DNA from: JAKLIX01 sp964605655
Lineage (GTDB): Bacteria > Bacteroidota > Bacteroidia > Bacteroidales > CAIXZF01
Assembly: GCA_964605655.1 (NCBI GenBank)
Contig: CAZSDK010000020.1
Span: 1-64,000, forward strand
Direction: 5' to 3'
DNA length: 64,000 nt
Part shown: piece after piece, positions 59,782 to 64,000 of the stretch
How positions within the stretch are numbered: the first letter of the stretch is position 1
Layout: each line of letters starts with the position of its first letter
Notes under the pieces: model-generated
The model's database searches: none
What the model was told of the DNA's origin: nothing
The model's input: the letters and a program-made list of their open reading frames with translations, nothing else
Translations under genes and position numbers: made by a program

Positions 59782-60993
59782 GTGAGTAAGGAAGGAAGAA
59801 ATAATTTGATTGATAGAGTGAGGTTTATTAGATGGATAGGGGTTAGCCTGGTTGTGCTGATCACGTCAGGTGTTTATGCACAGACCACTTCTATCACGCA
59901 GATGCTGAACTACCCGGAAGGCACGGTCCTGGTGGCTGCCCATCGCGGTGATATACTGAATTACCCTGAAAACAGCATCAGTGCCATTGAATCCTGTATC
60001 CGCCGAGGAATAGACATTGTTGAGATTGATGTACAGATGACGAAGGACCATCAACTGATCCTCATGCATGATGTCACCATCAACCGCACCACCAATGGTA
60101 AGGGTAAAGTGGGCAAGCACACTTTGAAAAAGCTGAAGATGCATAAGCTGCGTGGACCTGGCGGAAGGATCTGGGACGAGCGGGTGCCGACCCTGGAGGA
60201 GGCCATCCGGACGGCAAGGGGAAGGATTATTCTGAACCTGGATAAGAGCAGCCGTTTCCTGGATCAGATCCTGGTGATGCTGGACACCATGGACGCCAGG
60301 CAGACCGTGATCTTTAAAGGAGTGTTCGGGTACGAATTCCTGAGAAGGAAGATTGAGGAGAATCCTCAGGGTCCCTTGATGATGCCCATCATGTATTATA
60401 AAAAGAGGGCAGATCTTGACACTTTCCTCACCAAAGGACAGCCCAGGCTGGCTGAACTGATCCTTTCCAACGATACCAACAATATGGTCACCCCGGATGG
60501 GCAGGCGCTCTTTCGCAGGAACAACTGCAGGATCTGGTACAATGCTTTTTACAAGAGCATGTCGCTGGGGTTCTCTGAAAACGAGAATGCCCTGATGACC
60601 TGGGACAGCCTGATCGCTCACGGGGCCTTTATCATTCAGACCGACTATCCTTTCGAGCTGATGCAGCACCTGATCAACATTGGAAGAAGGCAGCCGCCGG
60701 CGGGATGGCAGAATGTGAACCTGGCTTCCCTGCCTTTCAAGATTCCGGTGATGCTGGCCGATACCACTCAGGACACCATTGCCCAGGTGGTCCCGGTCGT
60801 TATTAAGAAAGCCACACCTCCTCCGGTGAGCAAATCCCATCAGAAAAAGGTTTATCACAAGATCCGCCAGGGGGATACCTTGTCTCATCTGGCAGTGAAA
60901 TATAAAACGACGGTTTCGGACATCTGTAAACTGAATAAAAGTCTGAAACCCACCACTACCCTGAAGCTGGGCCGGAAGATCAGGGTAAAATAA
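59782..60993 (+). CDS. Exported glycerophosphodiester phosphodiesterase with C-terminal LysM
   Basis: 403 residues from the GTG at 59782. A signal or anchor segment (about 17-33: RWIGVSLVVLITSGVYAQ) exports it. The GDPD TIM barrel has the catalytic His54-Arg55 (AAHRGD), Glu81 and Asp83 (EIDVQM) and His96-Asp97 (LMHDVTINRTT), all intact, so it should hydrolyse glycerophosphodiesters such as lipid head groups or teichoic-like polymers. The C-terminal 47 residues form a LysM domain (YHKIRQGDTLSHLAVKY) that can bind peptidoglycan. The fusion is unusual. Convergent with the NAGPA gene (3 nt apart). Confidence 0.9.
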   Translation: MSKEGRNNLIDRVRFIRWIGVSLVVLITSGVYAQTTSITQMLNYPEGTVLVAAHRGDILNYPENSISAIESCIRRGIDIVEIDVQMTKDHQLILMHDVTINRTTNGKGKVGKHTLKKLKMHKLRGPGGRIWDERVPTLEEAIRTARGRIILNLDKSSRFLDQILVMLDTMDARQTVIFKGVFGYEFLRRKIEENPQGPLMMPIMYYKKRADLDTFLTKGQPRLAELILSNDTNNMVTPDGQALFRRNNCRIWYNAFYKSMSLGFSENENALMTWDSLIAHGAFIIQTDYPFELMQHLINIGRRQPPAGWQNVNLASLPFKIPVMLADTTQDTIAQVVPVVIKKATPPPVSKSHQKKVYHKIRQGDTLSHLAVKYKTTVSDICKLNKSLKPTTTLKLGRKIRVK

Positions 60994-60996
60994 GCC

Positions 60997-62100
60997 TTAG
61001 AATTTCTTTCTGAAACCGAGGTGGGTATATACGGGACGTTCCCCACCGTCAGCAGGTCTGCTGATGATGCCCTGGTTGACGACGTACATGCAGGAACTGC
61101 CTCCCTGGTCGCAGGCCATGGCTGACCAGGCACCAAAACCAAGCAGGATCTGACCGCATTCCTCCATGGTCAGTCCCAGGCTGTGTCCGGGTTTCCTTCC
61201 GTCCACCACCATCAGGTAAGCTTTCCATCCCGATTCATCGATACCCACGATGGTCCTCGGGTAGGAGTTGTTCTTTGTCCCGTCCCTGGGATCAATCTGT
61301 ACCTTGCCTTCCTGAAGCAGGTCGAACCTTCCCCAGATAGCCTGGAACATGTTCTCTGCCGGGATGGTGATCACCTCCCTGTCAGGAGAATAAAAGGCCC
61401 TGCCTTTCTGATCGAAATACACGAAGGGTCTTTTGTCGGTGTCTTTCATCAGCAAAGGAACTCCGTTCACCATATAGTTACCGGTCCATTGTCCCAGTGG
61501 CGCCTTGAGTCCGGGTGTCTCCCCGGCTTCCCCGTTAACAGCCACTTCAGCCTTAAAACGACTGCCAAAAGCGGAGGTCTTCTCTTTTACAAGAATATGA
61601 GTATCCAGAACGGCTTCATACTGAGTAAGGTCAATGGTAGCAACATAAGCCACTGCCTCGGGAGAGGAAAACCTGAGCCTGATGACCTGGCATCCTGAAG
61701 TGGCGTACATCACCTCTTTTTTTACGGCCGTATCTCTGGTCTTGATGGTCAGCCGCTGCACCTCCTTTGGCAGGACAGCCGATGGGCCGGTCTCTTGGGT
61801 GGTCGTCATCACAGGCGGACTCATCCTCAGTTCGGCTTCCTGCTCCTTATGTTTCCATTGGTTATCGAACAATACAGCACCGGCGATGATCATAGAACAC
61901 AGCATGGCAGCGGAAAAGAAGATGACTCTTGCTTTGTGGTCCAGTCCGATGACTTTTCTGCCCAGGATAAGGAGAAAGAGGATCCAGAAGGTTCCGGAAA
62001 TCAGCAACCACAACAACAGTTGCAGCGCCAGGGGCATCTGCATCAGCCTCCATAGCAGGGCGTCGAGGTTGTCGAGAAAAATATTGACCTGGTCTCCCAT
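60997..62100 (-). CDS. Membrane-anchored phosphodiester glycosidase (NAGPA) family protein
   Basis: 367 residues. Two N-terminal membrane helices (about 22-44 and 55-77) are followed by a NAGPA domain (about 125-360), the fold of the mammalian uncovering enzyme that removes GlcNAc from GlcNAc-phosphodiesters. Family marks include AEVAVNGEAG, RTIVGIDESGWKAYLMVVDGR, GLTMEECGQILLGFGAWSAM and CDQGGSSCMYV, where the last normally ends in DGGGS/T. Located outside the cytoplasm by topology. Its start overlaps the stop of the upstream phosphatase-like gene by one base. The exact substrate is unknown. Confidence 0.85.
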   Translation of the reverse strand: MGDQVNIFLDNLDALLWRLMQMPLALQLLLWLLISGTFWILFLLILGRKVIGLDHKARVIFFSAAMLCSMIIAGAVLFDNQWKHKEQEAELRMSPPVMTTTQETGPSAVLPKEVQRLTIKTRDTAVKKEVMYATSGCQVIRLRFSSPEAVAYVATIDLTQYEAVLDTHILVKEKTSAFGSRFKAEVAVNGEAGETPGLKAPLGQWTGNYMVNGVPLLMKDTDKRPFVYFDQKGRAFYSPDREVITIPAENMFQAIWGRFDLLQEGKVQIDPRDGTKNNSYPRTIVGIDESGWKAYLMVVDGRKPGHSLGLTMEECGQILLGFGAWSAMACDQGGSSCMYVVNQGIISRPADGGERPVYTHLGFRKKF

Positions 62101-63098
62101 CAGCGAATCCTTATTTTTTGTTTCGGACGGATGATGTCGGTGGGTCTCATCCTGTTCAATGACAAGAGTTTAGATAAAGGAATACTGTGCCTGGCAGCGA
62201 TACTGCTCAGGGTATCTCCTTTGACTACCGTGTGGTACCTGGGCTTCTCCTTCTTCCCGGGAACAGGTGCTGCCGGCTTCTCTGATCCGGAAAGTGTGTC
62301 TGAGTTCAGTGCAAGCGTGTCGGTCCCTGCCTCAAGGATCCCCCGGTTCAGACAGGGGCAAAAGATCTGTTTTTGAACCTCCGTGATGAGAAACTCGTTA
62401 AAAGGCTTGTAATTCAGTATCTTCTCCCTCACATGCGGATATCCAGCCCCGTTACCATCGGTACACTGTACCCAGTATTCCAGTCCCTGCCGGTTGTTCA
62501 GCCCGCAGAACTGCATCAGGGTGAGGGTGGACAGCAGTCCCGACTGATGCCATCCGTTCCAGCAATGGATATATACGGGTCCTTTCGAAGGATCATCTAT
62601 CCTGGCTTTGATGTCGGAAAAGAACACCTTCAGTGAACTGTCAATGAGTTCTGGCTCAGAGGAATATATGAACCCGGATTCCTTCAGGGAATCCAGGATG
62701 TTATCAGGGTATCTTTCTTTAAAATTCTTGGAATACAGGTAAATCCCTTTTGTAAACCCTGCTTTCCGCAGATTGGTGATTCCGTTCAGGGGCAATGGGT
62801 TTCTGAAATAGGATCTTTTTTGAGAGGGTCTCAGGTAAAGGTTGTCACCTCCTCCCCTGTAAAGAACATCATGGAGTACGACCCTGAAGTTTCTTACACC
62901 CGATAAACTGTCGAACCCAAGTCCATGGTTATCAACAAGTAGCGTTGTGGCAGAATCCAGTCCAAAACGGTCATGCTTACTGCATAAACTGTCGGGAAGG
63001 TTGCTGTTTGCCCTGATTTCAGTATGTAAACAAAAAAAACTGGAGCAAAGAAGGAGCAGTGTTTTAAAAAATAGGTCAGGTAAGGTCCGGGCTCTCAT
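62100..63098 (-). CDS. Secreted tyrosine-phosphatase-fold protein with LysM; P-loop Arg replaced by Gln
   Basis: 332 residues with a signal peptide (MRARTLPDLFFKTLLLLCSS, cleaved near residue 30). The middle (about 65-250) is a protein-tyrosine/dual-specificity phosphatase fold with the loop VYIHCWNGWHQSGLLS: Cys179 is present, but the invariant CX5R arginine is Gln185, so normal phosphatase activity is doubtful. A Ser/Pro/Lys-rich linker leads to a C-terminal LysM domain (YHTVVKGDTLSSIAARHS, about 288-332). It overlaps the upstream CotH-like gene by 23 nt and the NAGPA gene by 1 nt. Confidence 0.85.
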   Translation of the reverse strand: MRARTLPDLFFKTLLLLCSSFFCLHTEIRANSNLPDSLCSKHDRFGLDSATTLLVDNHGLGFDSLSGVRNFRVVLHDVLYRGGGDNLYLRPSQKRSYFRNPLPLNGITNLRKAGFTKGIYLYSKNFKERYPDNILDSLKESGFIYSSEPELIDSSLKVFFSDIKARIDDPSKGPVYIHCWNGWHQSGLLSTLTLMQFCGLNNRQGLEYWVQCTDGNGAGYPHVREKILNYKPFNEFLITEVQKQIFCPCLNRGILEAGTDTLALNSDTLSGSEKPAAPVPGKKEKPRYHTVVKGDTLSSIAARHSIPLSKLLSLNRMRPTDIIRPKQKIRIR

Positions 63099-64000
63099 TT
63101 TTGCGATGTTTTCTTAAACGCCTTATAATCAGCACGATACCTGTAATAAGTACTACTAATCCGACCAACGCGGGAATCCCTGCCCTGAAAATCAGTTCAC
63201 GGGGAAGGAGATCAAATGTCGTCGTACGGGATACCAGTTTCACGGACCAGTCCAGGGGATTTTTTTTGTTATTCCATGATTCATATTTGAGAACTCCCTT
63301 TTCTGAACTCACCAGGAAGTGGTTTTTCACATTTAGCAGGGCATCAGGAATGTTGACGTACATGCTGTCGATCCACTGGTCATCATCATCAATAAGAACG
63401 AAGGCCCTGGATTGACGGAAAATGTTGTCCATTTCTGATTGGAGCAATAAACCGGAAAAGTTCCTGTTCACTCTTCTCCAGGCAGTAGAGTCATTACAAA
63501 TGACCAATGACTGCCCGGGTTTCAGGGATGAGTCAGGAAATGCTATGGACCAGTGGCTGTTATCTTCATACAGTCTGGTTCCCCTGAGCTTCACCGGAGA
63601 TTCACCCTGGTTCTTGATTTCCAGCCAGTGCATGTCCCTTTTTACCTGCATCGTACAGTAGAACCTGTTCATGATGAGCTGGTTCCTTTTTTCCGACATG
63701 TCCTTATGAACATAAAGGGCATTCAGCCTGAGGTTGTCGCTGATGGTAATGGTTTTTACAGGCACTGAATCTCCGTCTTCCATCCATTTTTTGAACTTGT
63801 ACAGATGATTTTCACCGGTAGCTTCTACCTTCAATGGAAGCTTGGAGAAGAATATTCCGCTGATATTCTGGAACCTGAGGTCCGATTCATTGATCCTGAG
63901 GGAGTGGAGGGTTTTAATGTTGGTGGCGATCAGGATCCTGGAAGTATCGGCCAGGTTAAACTGGAGTTGAAGCTGCTTGTAAGCTGCAGCCGGCATCTTT
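63076..64000 (-). CDS. CotH-kinase-like/lamin-tail membrane protein, 5' part missing
   Basis: C-terminal 308 codons of a gene that runs off the right edge with no stop upstream; the Met at 63996 is probably internal. The first visible part (ISGIFFSKLPLKVEATGENHL...FKKWMEDGDSVP) resembles the post-kinase beta domain of CotH-family secreted kinases. A lamin-tail-like domain follows (HWLEIKNQGESPVKLRGTRL...SLKPGQSLVICND). It ends in one membrane helix (GIPALVGLVVLITGIVLIIR) and a short basic cytoplasmic tail. The kinase call needs the missing N-terminus. It overlaps the next gene by 23 nt. Confidence 0.65.
   Translation of the reverse strand, partial: KMPAAAYKQLQLQFNLADTSRILIATNIKTLHSLRINESDLRFQNISGIFFSKLPLKVEATGENHLYKFKKWMEDGDSVPVKTITISDNLRLNALYVHKDMSEKRNQLIMNRFYCTMQVKRDMHWLEIKNQGESPVKLRGTRLYEDNSHWSIAFPDSSLKPGQSLVICNDSTAWRRVNRNFSGLLLQSEMDNIFRQSRAFVLIDDDDQWIDSMYVNIPDALLNVKNHFLVSSEKGVLKYESWNNKKNPLDWSVKLVSRTTTFDLLPRELIFRAGIPALVGLVVLITGIVLIIRRLRKHRKNESPDLT

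Noticed and set aside
59866..60888. 340-residue frame on the minus strand
   Set aside because: Antisense to the GDPD-LysM gene, which has all catalytic residues.

Overview
The window comes from a member of the phylum Bacteroidota, most likely an environmental Bacteroidales-like lineage. The evidence is a type IX secretion (T9SS)/gliding gene set (gldH, gldJ, porP/sprF-like, porU, porV), several secreted proteins with T9SS C-terminal sorting domains, and promoters carrying the Bacteroidota -7 element TAnnTTTG, here usually TACCTTTG. The gene order holB-ricT-gldH-pbp1A also fits this phylum. No rRNA, tRNA or CRISPR array was recognised. Apart from repeat-rich gaps, coding density is high.

Layout. 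0-5.6 kb: a minus-strand cluster (holB, ricT/PSP1, gldH, class A PBP cut by the left edge) and a divergent thiF-thiS pair. 5.6-16.7 kb: two tandem paralogous genes for T9SS-exported proteins of about 1850 residues. 17.0-20.3 kb: exbB-exbD-tonB-folC. 20.5-22.8 kb: ECF sigma factor, zinc-finger anti-sigma factor and two small Spy/CpxP-like envelope proteins. 22.8-23.4 kb: repeat-rich gap. 23.4-25.8 kb: murF-anmK. 25.8-33.8 kb: T9SS hub, gldJ and porP-like on minus, porU-porV-ispF on plus. 34.3-41.0 kb: housekeeping genes (aminotransferase, aspS, GNAT, PurF-like) with a four-unit palindromic repeat array at 36.24-36.39 kb. 40.8-50.4 kb: arginase-fold protein lacking canonical metal ligands and topA, a MITE-like element, miaB, asparaginase, an FG-GAP surface protein, a GT9 glycosyltransferase and tatD. 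50.4-53.1 kb: sdhB and sdhA without an adjacent membrane subunit. 53.1-54.3 kb: repeat-rich, then AT-rich, DNA with a probable transposase scrap. 54.3-59.6 kb: AT-rich T9SS cargo gene, HELTH-motif protein, photolyase, methyltransferase and a DUF2461 protein.

59.8-64.0 kb: the most unusual neighbourhood. A secreted glycerophosphodiesterase fused to LysM converges on a tightly overlapping operon. That operon encodes the C-terminal part of a CotH-kinase-like/lamin-tail membrane protein (cut by the right edge), a secreted tyrosine-phosphatase-fold protein with LysM whose P-loop arginine is a glutamine, and a membrane-anchored phosphodiester glycosidase (NAGPA) protein. All appear to act outside the cytoplasm on phosphate esters or phosphodiesters. 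I propose it as a candidate uncharacterised envelope phospho-modification module; this is inference from domains and gene order only.

The genes share an envelope theme: PBP, MurF and AnmK build and recycle peptidoglycan; ExbBD-TonB energises outer-membrane transport; GldH/J and PorP/U/V belong to export and attachment of T9SS cargo; and at least four T9SS cargo genes lie in the same 64 kb. Translational starts were moved downstream where a -7 promoter box overlaps the longest possible start (aspS, the PurF-like gene, the GT9 gene).
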